Part shown: positions 1 through 7,330 of the stretch, piece by piece | How the letters are laid out: each line of letters starts with the position of its first letter | Position numbering within the stretch: position 1 is the stretch's first letter | Source: Candidatus Doudnabacteria bacterium | GTDB taxonomy: Bacteria > Patescibacteriota > Doudnabacteria > UBA920 > O2-02-FULL-48-8 | NCBI GenBank assembly: GCA_016198045.1 | Contig: JACQJI010000019.1 | Span: 1 to 19,614, forward strand | Direction of reading: 5' to 3' | Length of the DNA: 19,614 nucleotides | Program-made: the position numbers and the translations under genes | The notes under the pieces: model-generated | Database searches by the model: none | Told to the model about the DNA's origin: nothing | What the model saw: the letters and a program-made list of their open reading frames with translations, nothing else

Positions 1-45
1 CAGGCGAATCGATCGACCAGCTGGCAGTTTTTGTCTCTACAACAT

Positions 46-336
46 TTATGAATCAAAGTGCTCAAGCTCGGAGGGATCTAAATCTATTTTTGATTTCTGG
101 ATAACTAATTTTAAAAATTTTGCTAAAATTCTTGAGCGTTGTTTCAATTCCAGATATCGCTTATCAGACAATTCTAGGTGATTATTAACAGTGTTTCTTA
201 GCGCCTGCATTTCATCTTTCAGAGCCTGCATCTCCTTTTTAAAATCATTTTTTGTGACCAAATTCAACAAATCCTGCTTCGTGGCGGTCTGCTCAAAGCC
301 CTTGGCAACCATTGTGGCTAAATCGTCTATTGTCAT
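46..336 (-). CDS. Small coiled-coil protein of unknown function (96 aa)
   Basis: I do not recognise a named family. The protein begins MTIDDLATMVAKGFEQT, then has a run of charged heptad-like helix (about residues 20-60, rich in K, E, L, and the repeated phrase EMQALKDEMQAL), and a basic C-terminal helix. This looks like a short soluble coiled-coil protein; similar MTIDDLA-starting coiled-coil proteins are common in CPR genomes (recollection, not searched). An upstream in-frame ATG at 354 is rejected because a TATACT -10 box lies at 350-345, between the two ATGs; transcription would start just before the ATG at 336. No Shine-Dalgarno is present, so the mRNA may be leaderless. The gene stands alone, downstream of the tRNA-Gln region on the same strand. 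Confidence 0.7.
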   Translation of the reverse strand: MTIDDLATMVAKGFEQTATKQDLLNLVTKNDFKKEMQALKDEMQALRNTVNNHLELSDKRYLELKQRSRILAKFLKLVIQKSKIDLDPSELEHFDS

Positions 337-344
337 ATGAGACC

Positions 345-350
345 AGTATA
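345..350 (-). promoter_or_regulatory. -10 box of the 96-aa gene
   Basis: TATACT on the minus strand, 8 nt before the ATG at 336. No convincing -35 is seen at 16-18 bp. The spacing predicts a transcript with almost no 5' UTR. Confidence 0.4.
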
Positions 351-363
351 ACACTTTTCTAAA

Positions 364-383
364 TGGCTGGGGAGGTAGGATTC
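364..383 (-). repeat. tRNA-Gln 3'-end fragment, copy 1
   Basis: Twenty bases identical to the 3' end of the intact tRNA-Gln (624-643), from part of the T-arm through the acceptor strand to the encoded CCA. The match stops exactly at the base equivalent to the terminal A of CCA. No other tRNA parts are attached. Confidence 0.75.
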
Positions 384-401
384 TCCGCCGAAGGCGAATC
401 C
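378..401. repeat. Hairpin palindrome next to tRNA fragment 1
   Basis: GGATT and CGCC arms pair with GGCG and AATCC around a GAA loop, with a 3-nt bulge on the left side. It overlaps the end of tRNA fragment 1. It is a REP-like short palindrome with no visible gene function. Confidence 0.5.
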
Positions 402-456
402 GCCTCGTTAGAATTAGTTATTGTGGCGGAAAAGCCCTTTAGTAATTTTTTCCGCT

Positions 457-476
457 TGGCTGGGGAGGTAGGATTC
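457..476 (-). repeat. tRNA-Gln 3'-end fragment, copy 2
   Basis: The same 20-base tRNA 3' end as at 364-383 and 624-643. It lies 93 bp from copy 1 and 167 bp from the intact gene, in the same orientation. It is also preceded by TCCGCTTGGC, resembling the D-arm part of the same tRNA (CCGCTTGGCT at 681-690), so it may be a rearranged mini-copy. Confidence 0.75.
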
Positions 477-477
477 T

Positions 478-491
478 TCAGCGCTCGCTGA
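478..491. repeat. Short palindrome TCAGCG-CT-CGCTGA
   Basis: Perfect 6-bp inverted repeat with a 2-nt centre, directly after tRNA fragment 2. It is one of a cluster of palindromes around the tRNA-Gln gene. Confidence 0.45.
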
Positions 492-511
492 GGCTCGCGC
501 GGACTGGGTTG

Positions 512-542
512 CGACAAACGCTGCGCTTGCTCGCGTTTGTCG
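512..542. repeat. 10-bp inverted repeat around an 11-nt loop
   Basis: CGACAAACGC at 512-521 pairs perfectly with GCGTTTGTCG at 533-542. It is GC-rich and stable as a hairpin, with no T-run after it in either direction, so it is not an intrinsic terminator. It is REP-like. Confidence 0.6.
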
Positions 543-582
543 ATCGTTCGGCTGCGTCTGATGACTTGCCTCACTTCAAACC

Positions 583-596
583 GTTCGAATCCTACC
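583..596 (+). repeat. Inverted copy of the tRNA-Gln T-arm
   Basis: GTTCGAATCCTACC on the plus strand equals the T-loop and 3' T-stem of the minus-strand tRNA-Gln (634-647 in reverse complement). The two copies therefore form a 14-bp inverted repeat 37 bp apart, and fragment 2 (467-476) shares 10 bp with it. Confidence 0.6.
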
Positions 597-619
597 GCAA
601 AGATTAGCTACATTACTGG

Positions 620-719
<100 letters not shown>

Positions 720-812
720 CCCACAATGCCGTTTTTAATATACTTTGAACTTTTTAAAGATTTTAAATATTTTTCGTATTTTATGGCTTCAGTTGTTCCG
801 ACAAAGTCGGGA

Positions 813-861
813 TGCCTTACCGCTTGCCTGCCCCGCCAGAGGCGGGGCTACTCCCCAAAAA
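813..861 (-). pseudogene. 5'-half tRNA-Gln copy split by a palindrome
   Basis: Positions 847-861 match the tRNA 5' end plus its A-rich leader (688-702), and 813-826 match the rest of the D-arm (674-687). Between them about 20 bp have been inserted, containing a perfect palindrome, GCCCCGCC-AGA-GGCGGGGC (830-848, slightly overlapping the tRNA match). Another hairpin, CCGAC-AAA-GTCGG, lies just beside it at 798-810. The anticodon arm, T-arm and 3' strand are missing, so this is not a working tRNA. Confidence 0.65.
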
Positions 862-898
862 TGGTCGGGCTCATGAATGATAACAAAAAATCACCCTA

Positions 899-927
899 TT
901 TTCAAGATTTTTTATTCAGCATATAAT
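899..927 (+). promoter_or_regulatory. Promoter of the zinc-finger gene
   Basis: TATAAT at 922-927 with a weak -35, TTTTCA, at 899-904 (17-bp spacer). The expected start near 934 gives a leader of about 14 nt that still contains a purine-rich AAAGGGGG ribosome site before the ATG at 948. Confidence 0.6.
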
Positions 928-947
928 AGTTTATCAAAGGGGGAATA

Positions 948-1340
948 ATGGCAAAAATGCTGCCCATCGTCGCTATCAGTATCGAAAGAAAGAGCCAACT
1001 ACGATCCATACTCACGAAGATCATCACCGAGATCGCCGTTGAGATTCGTCGGATCGAGCGCCAGATGCCGACAGATCCGTACTGGCGCGAACGGGAAACT
1101 GTGCGGCTGAAAGGTCTGCGCGCATATCGCGGGAAGTTGCTCAGAGCGCACCTGGAACCGGGAAATCTGGGCTACTGCAAGGACTGCAAGGTCGAATTTT
1201 CTTTCGAGGTGCTCAAAGAATTTCCACTCAAGGCTCGCTGCCAGTCATGCGAAATCAAGCGCATGGAGGCTGCGGCAACCAAGCGACGCAACAAGCAGCG
1301 ACTGGCCGGGCGCGAGCTCGAACTATTTCCCGACGGCTAG
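948..1340 (+). CDS. Small protein with DksA/TraR-type C4 zinc finger
   Basis: The last third holds YCKDC, a 17-residue spacer ending in FPLKA, then RCQSCE: Cys at about 77, 80, 98 and 101. The spacing and the pattern (aromatic-CxxC, hydrophobics, Leu, Pro, Ala, CxxC) fit the DksA/TraR zinc-finger family, which acts on RNA polymerase through its secondary channel. The N-terminal 70 residues are basic and helical (VEIRRIERQMPTDPYWRERE), as the DksA coiled coil would be, but the acidic D-x-x-D/A tip is not obvious, so an RNA-polymerase role is unproven. The gene has its own promoter, a clear ribosome site, and markedly more GC-rich, CGC/ATC-heavy codon use than its neighbours. It converges on dnaX, leaving a 9-bp gap with T-rich sequence. 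Confidence 0.75.
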   Translation: MAKMLPIVAISIERKSQLRSILTKIITEIAVEIRRIERQMPTDPYWRERETVRLKGLRAYRGKLLRAHLEPGNLGYCKDCKVEFSFEVLKEFPLKARCQSCEIKRMEAAATKRRNKQRLAGRELELFPDG

Positions 1341-1349
1341 TCTGTTTTT

Positions 1350-2789
1350 TTATGTTTTTATTTCCCCGCCCATGATTTTGAGGGCGGAGTGAAGGGTATT
1401 GTCTGAACTCTGCTTGAGTAGTGGTTTAACCATGATCTTAAGCCCTGTGACTTCTTCGATGACTTGGTCAATCACGATCCGATTCTTCCTGGCTTCAATG
1501 GCGTCTTTATGAAATTTATAAGGAAACAGCACGACTAAATCTTTGCCTTCCAATGCCACTGGCTCTGCCAGCTTCATGCTGGAAATCAGCGAATGGTTGT
1601 AGTCTTTGACTTTATCCAAAATCTGGGGCCAAAATTGTTTGATTTGGTCTAGGGTCTCGACATTATCAGATCCTGTCTCTTTATCTGCTTTTACTTTTTC
1701 ACTTTTACTTTTTAGCTCTTCTGTCACCTCCACCACCGCCAGCTCAAGCGGCAAGGATGGAATGCTGGCCCACTTCAATTCATTGGCAGCTTTTTGGAAA
1801 GCTTGAATAATTACTGTCAGTTTATCTACTGCGACTACTTCCGCTTGTTTTCTCAACGTTGATTCGCTATCAGACAAAAATTCCGAGTTTGTGACTCCGA
1901 TCTTCAAAATCAGCAGCTTGCGAAGGTGTTCCAAAAGGTCTTTTTGAAATTGATAGAGATCCATGCCATTGCTGACCAGATTAGCGATCAGCTCAATGGC
2001 TTGTTTGCTTTGGTTGTTTAGGATCAGATCAACGAATTCAGACAAAACTTTAAAACCAGTCAAGCCCAAAACGCGCTCGGTCAGCTCCTCGCTGATATTG
2101 CCGTCGGAATAATTGATAACTTGATCAAGCAAAGATAACCCGTCGCGGAAACTGCCGTCAGCCGCCGCGGCAATAGTGGCAAGCGCCTCTGGGGTAACTT
2201 GATAACCGCTGTCTTTGGCCACGTATGCGAGCAGTTGCATCAAGTCAGCCAAAGACACGCGCTTAAAATCAAACCGCTGGGTTCTGGAGACAATGGTCGC
2301 CGGGACTTTGTGAACCTCGGTGGTGGCCAAGATAAAAATAGCGTGCTTAGGCGGCTCCTCCAAAGTTTTAAGCAACGCGTTAAACGCTCCTTTGGAGAGC
2401 ATGTGCACTTCATCAATGACAATGACCTTATACTTCACGTTAGTCGGGCTGTAGCCAACGTGATCGGTAATTTCACGAATGTTATCAACGCCGGTGTGGG
2501 ATGCCGCGTCGATTTCCAGAATATCCAAGGAATTGTTCTCCAGCAATTGCTTGCAAGAAACGCACTCGTTGCACGGCTCTGCCCCTTGGCGATTTTCGCA
2601 GTTGACGGCGCGCGACAAAATCCGAGCCACTGTGGTCTTCCCCACTCCCCGCGGGCCAGTAAAAAGATAGGCATGCCCAATGCGGCCATTCAAAATGGCG
2701 TTGATCAGCGTGGTTTTGACATGCTCTTGATTGATAACGTCGGCAAATTTCAGCGGCCGGTATTTTCTATATAGGACTAAGTTAGACAC
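1350..2789 (-). CDS. dnaX: DNA polymerase III subunit gamma/tau
   Basis: This is the clamp-loader ATPase of the replicative polymerase. It starts with the conserved VLYRKYRPLKF, then Walker A GPRGVGKT (45-52), a four-cysteine zinc module (C64, C73, C76, C79), Walker B VIVIDEVHM (122-130), the AAA+ phrase LLKTLEEPP, and the arginine-finger motif SRT at 168-170 (usually SRC). At 479 aa it is short for tau and has a modest C-terminal domain. I see no clear A-rich frameshift site for a shorter gamma product. The start codon is GTG at 2789, set by the conserved N-terminus, and there is no Shine-Dalgarno. It is the last gene of the minus-strand block and is 87 bp after the GtrA gene. Confidence 0.97.
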   Translation of the reverse strand: MSNLVLYRKYRPLKFADVINQEHVKTTLINAILNGRIGHAYLFTGPRGVGKTTVARILSRAVNCENRQGAEPCNECVSCKQLLENNSLDILEIDAASHTGVDNIREITDHVGYSPTNVKYKVIVIDEVHMLSKGAFNALLKTLEEPPKHAIFILATTEVHKVPATIVSRTQRFDFKRVSLADLMQLLAYVAKDSGYQVTPEALATIAAAADGSFRDGLSLLDQVINYSDGNISEELTERVLGLTGFKVLSEFVDLILNNQSKQAIELIANLVSNGMDLYQFQKDLLEHLRKLLILKIGVTNSEFLSDSESTLRKQAEVVAVDKLTVIIQAFQKAANELKWASIPSLPLELAVVEVTEELKSKSEKVKADKETGSDNVETLDQIKQFWPQILDKVKDYNHSLISSMKLAEPVALEGKDLVVLFPYKFHKDAIEARKNRIVIDQVIEEVTGLKIMVKPLLKQSSDNTLHSALKIMGGEIKT

Positions 2790-2876
2790 AAAAGTTGATA
2801 GTTATCAGTTAATAGTTGATAGTCAGCATCTTATTCTATCACAAAAAAAAGGCGCTCGAAAGCGGTTTTCTATCAA
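2790..2876. repeat. AT-rich intergenic word repeat before dnaX
   Basis: The gap between the GtrA gene and dnaX contains repeated short words: AGTTGATAG appears three times on the plus strand or its complement (2793-2801, 2812-2822, and as CTATCAACT at 2870-2878), with a GTTATCAGTTAAT variant between them. An A8 run is at 2842-2849. No clear promoter or RNA gene is seen. Confidence 0.4.
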
Positions 2877-3314
2877 CTACTTTTTGAATACCAAAAACTT
2901 GTATCCGATAAAGTTCCAGATCAGGCTGGCCACCGTGGCCGCCAATTTGGCGACTCCCAGCCAGAGCTTGCCGGTATCAGAAACGCTTGAAAGCGAGGCT
3001 AGAAGGCTAGTGGGTTCTGGAACATAGGTAGAAACCAAATAAACGATGAGAGAATTAACGCCGGCGCCGATGACGCTCACAGTCAAAAACAATGTAAATT
3101 TCTTCGGGTCGTCGGCAGAAGTATCTCGGAAAGTCCAATGCTTATTCAAAAAATAACTTACCACAACCGCAATAGAAAAAGAAATCAGGTTTAAAATAAT
3201 TACCTTCTCGCCTTTTTCCACTCCCGTGATCGCCGAAAGGATAAACAATGCGATAAAATCAGTGGCAGTATTGATCCCACCGACAATCGCAAATCGAAGA
3301 AATTGTCCAATCAT
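2877..3314 (-). CDS. GtrA-family membrane protein
   Basis: This is a 145-aa protein with four hydrophobic segments (about 8-29, 38-60, 73-95, 115-140) and the family's typical phrases: FLRFAIVGGINTATDF at the N-terminus, SYFLNKHWTFR after helix 2 and WNFIGYKFLVFKK at the end. GtrA-like proteins are thought to help move lipid-linked sugars across the membrane for cell-surface polysaccharides. Its ATG overlaps the stop of the preceding gene (ATGA), which indicates translational coupling with the 200-aa protein. No glycosyltransferase lies next to it, so the substrate cannot be inferred. Confidence 0.9.
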   Translation of the reverse strand: MIGQFLRFAIVGGINTATDFIALFILSAITGVEKGEKVIILNLISFSIAVVVSYFLNKHWTFRDTSADDPKKFTLFLTVSVIGAGVNSLIVYLVSTYVPEPTSLLASLSSVSDTGKLWLGVAKLAATVASLIWNFIGYKFLVFKK

Positions 3315-3913
3315 AGCTCTTCCATTTCAGTTTCTTCCCCGCTCTTATCCTTAGCTGGCTCCAAACCTTCAAACATTCCTGAGTCTTTTTTGATCACGTT
3401 TTCCACCGCGGCCCAAGTGGCTTCCTTATCTTTAGGCAAAACGACTGTCACTTGATCGCCTGGTTCCGCTTTGAAGTACGTTAAGCTAGCCAGTAAAACT
3501 TTATACGACTGCCCTTCCCCGACCACGCGATATTCACCCTTGTCATCCTGAGCCAAAATGCCCAAAACTTTCTTGCGTTCCACCGGGCCAATCTGCTTAT
3601 AAATAAAAGAACCGTCCTCGGCGATGGTCAGCTTGAGCACGTCGCCCTCCACCAACTTTGACTTGGAAGCGTAATTAGCAGGAACCGGATATTGCTTGCC
3701 ATCCGGCCCGATCATGTTTTGGCCATCAAACACTCCCTCAATTATTTTGCCCCCTTCCGAAACGCTGAGCACTTGGGCTTTTTTGCTTATGTCCGAAGCA
3801 GTAATGGTGCTGCCTCCCATAATCTCGCGCAAAAGCTGCTTGGCGGATTGGATGCTTTTTTCCGCCGAATCGATCATTTGGGCGATCAAAGCCAAATTTG
3901 TTAGGTTATTCAT
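3311..3913 (-). CDS. Conserved-looking protein of unknown function (200 aa)
   Basis: I cannot name a family. The N-terminal 35 residues form an amphipathic helix (MNNLTNLALIAQMIDSAEKS). From about residue 45 come two beta-rich segments with barrel-like features, one around VFDGQNMIGPDGKQYPVP and VEGDVLKLTI, a second around VVGEGQSYKVLLASLTYFKA and GDQVTVVLPK, followed by a highly acidic tail. This could be an OB/KOW-like small-domain pair, but that is inference. The in-frame extension to 4078 is rejected: the ATG at 3913 has an AAAGGGAAAC ribosome site and a good promoter at 3998-3970 lies inside the longer frame. It is coupled to the GtrA gene through a 4-bp overlap. Confidence 0.85.
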   Translation of the reverse strand: MNNLTNLALIAQMIDSAEKSIQSAKQLLREIMGGSTITASDISKKAQVLSVSEGGKIIEGVFDGQNMIGPDGKQYPVPANYASKSKLVEGDVLKLTIAEDGSFIYKQIGPVERKKVLGILAQDDKGEYRVVGEGQSYKVLLASLTYFKAEPGDQVTVVLPKDKEATWAAVENVIKKDSGMFEGLEPAKDKSGEETEMEEL

Positions 3914-3969
3914 ACTTTGTTTCCCTTTTATTTTGGTCTCTTTAGGTTTCTTGAAACTTACTAGCCCAC

Positions 3970-3998
3970 AGTATACCAAAGATATATTTCTAAAGCAA
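3970..3998 (-). promoter_or_regulatory. Promoter of the 200-aa / GtrA / dnaX group
   Basis: TTGCTT (3998-3993), 17-bp spacer, TATACT (3975-3970) on the minus strand. It gives a leader of about 50 nt with a ribosome site before the ATG at 3913. Confidence 0.65.
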
Positions 3999-4009
3999 AC
4001 AAGGTTCTG

Positions 4010-4110
4010 GAGCGAGGGCACGCCACTTTGAGGACAATAGGTCGGCGCTTCCATGCGTCGACCTCTTAGGCCGTCCATCGGCCGTGTCCGAAAAGTGGCT
4101 GCCCGAGCGA
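4010..4110. mobile_element. 89-bp MITE-like palindromic element with 6-bp direct repeats
   Basis: The element spans 4016-4104. Its ends are inverted repeats: GGGCA, GCCACTTT and GGACA on the left (4016-4036, one extra C) pair with TGTCC, AAAGTGGC and TGCCC on the right (4085-4104). Inside are two hairpins: AGGTCGGCGC/GCGTCGACCT (4039-4064, 10 bp with one G-U, loop TTCCAT) and GGCCG/CGGCC (4069-4083, loop TCCAT). A direct repeat GAGCGA flanks it exactly on both sides (4010-4015 and 4105-4110), as a target-site duplication would. As plus-strand RNA it would also form a stable three-way junction with tandem G-A pairs, so a structured RNA is the alternative. It carries no coding capacity. Confidence 0.6.
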
Positions 4111-4125
4111 CTTTAAAATTAATAG

Positions 4126-4335
4126 CTACCCATCCTTCTGTTTTCCTGAAACTAGACTATTCACCCATGCGATAAACACCTGCAATCCCCGCAAGAAGCT
4201 CCCATCTTGAGGGTTTTCCAAAATCTCCGCTCCCCTCACTGCCTGCTCAAAATTCTCATCTTTGGCTTCTTTTTGTTCCACACTCTCCCGATTCTCCGCA
4301 ACCGGATGTTCGTATTCCGGATTTGGGTTATCCAT
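4126..4335 (-). CDS. Small acidic protein of unknown function (69 aa)
   Basis: The sequence begins MDNPNPEYEHPVAENRE, is rich in E, Q and K through residue 45, and ends in a more hydrophobic stretch, FLRGLQVFIAWVNSLVSG, which may be a membrane-touching or partner-binding helix. No family is recognised. An AAAGGAG ribosome site lies just before the ATG. Its start overlaps the end of the 136-aa gene by 8 bp, so it is the last gene of the ATPase operon. Support for being real comes from the ribosome site and tight overlap, not homology. Confidence 0.65.
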   Translation of the reverse strand: MDNPNPEYEHPVAENRESVEQKEAKDENFEQAVRGAEILENPQDGSFLRGLQVFIAWVNSLVSGKQKDG

Positions 4336-4738
4336 GTTGGCTCCTTTGTAAATAATCCGAAAACATTGGGAACTTTTGTTTTAGGTCTTCGAGCTTGACT
4401 TCTTCCTTGATTGCCTCAAGCATAACCTCCAAAGCCAGCTTGGGATCTTGGGGAATGACCTCGATGGCAAAGGTCTTGACTGAGGCTTCCATATTTTTGC
4501 GCTCGTTGGCTTCCACCCAAAAAAACACCCGATCTTCCAGCCGAAACAGCTCTTCAAAGTCTTTCGACAATTCCTTGATCAGCCTCAGAAAATCGTGCTC
4601 ATCATTGAGCAGATTGATGTTATTGAGAACTTTCTGGGCAATGTCTGCCGCCCTATGCAGAGAAATTTTTCTGGTTCGCAGCTGTTCAGCCAGAAACAAG
4701 CAGACCAGCTTGGCGTATTGTTCTTTGTCTGAGCCCAT
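4328..4738 (-). CDS. All-helical protein of unknown function (136 aa)
   Basis: A predicted helical soluble protein (LVCLFLAEQLRTRKISLHRAADIAQKVLNN, then LIKELSKDFEELFRLEDRVFFWVE) with no motif I can assign. It lies 15 bp after the VirD4-like ATPase gene and overlaps the next gene by 8 bp, so it is very probably co-transcribed and may be an accessory of that ATPase; this is inference from position. No strong Shine-Dalgarno precedes the ATG. Confidence 0.75.
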   Translation of the reverse strand: MGSDKEQYAKLVCLFLAEQLRTRKISLHRAADIAQKVLNNINLLNDEHDFLRLIKELSKDFEELFRLEDRVFFWVEANERKNMEASVKTFAIEVIPQDPKLALEVMLEAIKEEVKLEDLKQKFPMFSDYLQRSQHG

Positions 4739-4753
4739 ATCGTTATTTGGTAA

Positions 4754-7303
4754 CTATCTGGTCCTTTCTGTAACCACCGGTCCTGCCGCAGTCGGCGTTC
4801 CCAGCTTAGTCCGCGTAAGAATCTCACGTTCGACTTCTGTACGAGGCCGGCCAAACTTAAGCCTGGAAAGATTCTTGATCACCTGCGCCAATTCAAGATT
4901 CGCGCCAGGCGGTTTGGGATAAGTTTCCATATTAAACGGCCTGGATGCGGCTCCTTTAATCATAAGTTTGACATAGGCTTGGAACCGGTCAATATTCACT
5001 AAGTCAAATTCATTGAACACCGGCGCGAATTCCTTGGCCATTATCTCCGCGTCCTCGACCCCGATCCGGAAGCAAATCATGGTCCCGGCATTACCAAACA
5101 CCGCGTCCCGCATCCTGGTATCCAGAGCCGAACTGCCGGTTTTCTCCACCGAAAGCTGAGAAATAAACTGGTGAGCCATAATCAAATTCAACCGGTATTT
5201 CCTGGCTTCCGAAAGAATCGTGGCAAAACTCTCGGTGACGAAATTCTGGAATTCATCAACGTAAAGGTAAAAATCGCGACGCTGGTCCTCCGGCGTGTCG
5301 GCCCTGGCCAGCGCGGCCATCTGGAGTTTGGAGACGATAATCAGCCCCAACAGTTTGGCGTTTATCTCCCCTGTTTTGCCTTTGGATAAATTGATCAGCA
5401 GCACCTTGCCTTCATCCATGACTTTGCGGAAATCAAACGAGCTTTGCGGCTGGCCAATGATGTTGCGCATCATCTCATTCTCCACGAACCGGCCGACTTT
5501 GGAAATCAAATACCCCAGCATTTCGGATTTGTGGAAGTCCGAAGTCTTGGCCATTTCTTTCTCCCAAAACGAGCGCACAATCGGATCGCGGACCTTGGAA
5601 AGCTTATAGCGCTGAAACTCCGGATCCGTGAACATCCGGGGAATGTCGGCAATCGTGCCGGGATACTGCTTGTCTTCCATCAGAGTCAGCATGACATTGC
5701 GCATATTGTGTTCAAACATGGGTCCGATCATTTCCGGCGGAAACAACTTGTAGAAAATCGCGATCATCTCCTGAATGGCAAAATCTTTTTCCTCCACATT
5801 AGTGACCTCAAGCATGTTTAAGCCCAGCGGCCGCTCCATATCGAACGGCTCAAACAAAATCACGTCGTCGGCGCGCTCTTTGGGAATGTGCTGCAAGACA
5901 TCTTCAACCAAATCCCCATGCGGGTCAACCACGCACAAGCCCTCGCCCTTCTTGATGTCCTGGATAACCATATTTTTCATGAGCTCAGTTTTGCCGGTGC
6001 CGGTGCGGCCAATTATGTACATATGTCTTCTTCGGTCATCGCGCTCGCTGAAAATTTGGGTCGTGATGCTCCGGAACACGTTTTTCCCAAGCAGCAAACC
6101 TTCGCTGGGGGCGTTAGGCGGCGGGGCGGCTTTCTTGGCCATCAGCCATTTAATATTGGGAGTTTCGGTAAATCGGGTCGGCGGATGCCAAAGGCTGGCG
6201 ATCTCTTCGGTGTTGAGAATCACTCTGGTATTTCGGAAAATTCGGAAAATGTAATCAGTGACAATTTTTGAGGCTTTTTTGTAAACGATATGGAATCCGT
6301 TAAACGGCGGCATGGAATACTGCATAAAGGAAGAGAGGATGTTTTTTAGGTGCAGATCGGCCGTGGCCTGATCTCGAGACGATGTCACCATCCTCAAATT
6401 TACGCGGTAGCCGGGCCTCGAGGCTTTTTCCTCGAACTTTTTGATCAATTCCTGCTGCATCGGGGTCAGCTGGATGGGCTTATTGAGTCCCGAAGCGTCG
6501 TACCGATTAGCCTGGTGCTGGGGATTCTTATTTGAGGAAGAAAAAACGAATTGATCGAACACATCCCCAACCCCTTTAAATAAAGAAAACAGGAAGCGTT
6601 GGGCCGGTGAAGAAGTGACCACTTCCGGATTGCGGCCTTGCTGGATTTCCAGCGCGTACTTTCTGGGCTTACCCTGCCAATGCAGTCCGGCCGGAGAAAT
6701 AATCAGCTGAATGGCCGCGCCCTCGTCGGGCTCTAATTTGGATAGGCTGTTGGTCAGAGCGTTTATCGGATCAGTCTCCATCGACTTATAAGTCCTGATC
6801 GGATAGGCGAATTTTTTCTGAAGCCGCAATTCCGCGGCGGAAACGAAAGATTTTTTGCCGAAAATGTTATAAGGCTTGATGACGTCAATCTGGGCGCGCG
6901 GGTACTGGGCATGCAGCTGCTTTTCCAGCAAGCTATGCAGCTTCTTGGACACATTCACATAAAACGAAATTTTCTTGCCGACCGCGGCGATTTCGAAGCT
7001 GATGTAATCATTGATGCCAAACATGTGCGCCAGTCCGGATCCCGCTGTCGTAGCAATCGTAGTAAAAAACTGCTCGGCAATCGCGATCATGTCTTTTTCT
7101 TCCTTTTGCGGCTCCTGCTCAGGGGTGGCGCTGTCTTTGGGCAGCGAAACTTCCAAAAAAACCGAATTGAGGATTCTGGGCGCCCAGGTTTTTTTTCGCA
7201 GCAAATCGGTGAATAGGAAATACAAAAGCAGCGCCACCAAAGTCAGAATAGCGAGCAGGATAAGCCAAAAAATTACGAGCGTGCCGCTTTGCAGTCCGGA
7301 CAT
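4754..7303 (-). CDS. Membrane-anchored VirD4/TraG-like ATPase
   Basis: This 849-aa protein has one strong N-terminal membrane helix (about residues 8-31), then a 350-residue region of unknown role, then a P-loop ATPase domain. Visible motifs: Walker A GRTGTGKT (432-439), CVVDPHGDL (457-465), Walker B FYLYVDEFQNF (678-688, D683-E684), and AHQF (710-713). The order and wording match type IV secretion coupling ATPases of the VirD4/TraG/TraM-recognition and HerA-like group, which pump DNA or protein through a membrane. The window has no VirB4, pilin, relaxase or channel genes, so this may be a stand-alone translocase. It sits mid-operon, 27 bp after the 125-aa gene, with no visible ribosome site. 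Confidence 0.9.
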   Translation of the reverse strand: MSGLQSGTLVIFWLILLAILTLVALLLYFLFTDLLRKKTWAPRILNSVFLEVSLPKDSATPEQEPQKEEKDMIAIAEQFFTTIATTAGSGLAHMFGINDYISFEIAAVGKKISFYVNVSKKLHSLLEKQLHAQYPRAQIDVIKPYNIFGKKSFVSAAELRLQKKFAYPIRTYKSMETDPINALTNSLSKLEPDEGAAIQLIISPAGLHWQGKPRKYALEIQQGRNPEVVTSSPAQRFLFSLFKGVGDVFDQFVFSSSNKNPQHQANRYDASGLNKPIQLTPMQQELIKKFEEKASRPGYRVNLRMVTSSRDQATADLHLKNILSSFMQYSMPPFNGFHIVYKKASKIVTDYIFRIFRNTRVILNTEEIASLWHPPTRFTETPNIKWLMAKKAAPPPNAPSEGLLLGKNVFRSITTQIFSERDDRRRHMYIIGRTGTGKTELMKNMVIQDIKKGEGLCVVDPHGDLVEDVLQHIPKERADDVILFEPFDMERPLGLNMLEVTNVEEKDFAIQEMIAIFYKLFPPEMIGPMFEHNMRNVMLTLMEDKQYPGTIADIPRMFTDPEFQRYKLSKVRDPIVRSFWEKEMAKTSDFHKSEMLGYLISKVGRFVENEMMRNIIGQPQSSFDFRKVMDEGKVLLINLSKGKTGEINAKLLGLIIVSKLQMAALARADTPEDQRRDFYLYVDEFQNFVTESFATILSEARKYRLNLIMAHQFISQLSVEKTGSSALDTRMRDAVFGNAGTMICFRIGVEDAEIMAKEFAPVFNEFDLVNIDRFQAYVKLMIKGAASRPFNMETYPKPPGANLELAQVIKNLSRLKFGRPRTEVEREILTRTKLGTPTAAGPVVTERTR

Positions 7304-7330
7304 TATGCTTTTATGTTAATTTTAAATTTT

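Noticed and set aside
359..574. Minus-strand frame of 71 aa in the tRNA-fragment region
   Set aside because: It is built from tRNA 3' fragments and palindromes, has no ribosome site, and its protein is low-complexity without a recognisable pattern.
2199..2774. Plus-strand frame of 191 aa opposite dnaX
   Set aside because: A shadow of dnaX, whose conserved motifs run the full length on the minus strand.
3914..4078. N-terminal extension of the 200-aa protein
   Set aside because: It would start inside the palindromic element and contains the promoter TTGCTT-17-TATACT; the internal ATG at 3913 has a ribosome site.
4754..7303. Complete conjugation or type IV secretion system
   Set aside because: Only a coupling-type ATPase is visible; relaxase, VirB4, pilin and channel genes are not in the window.
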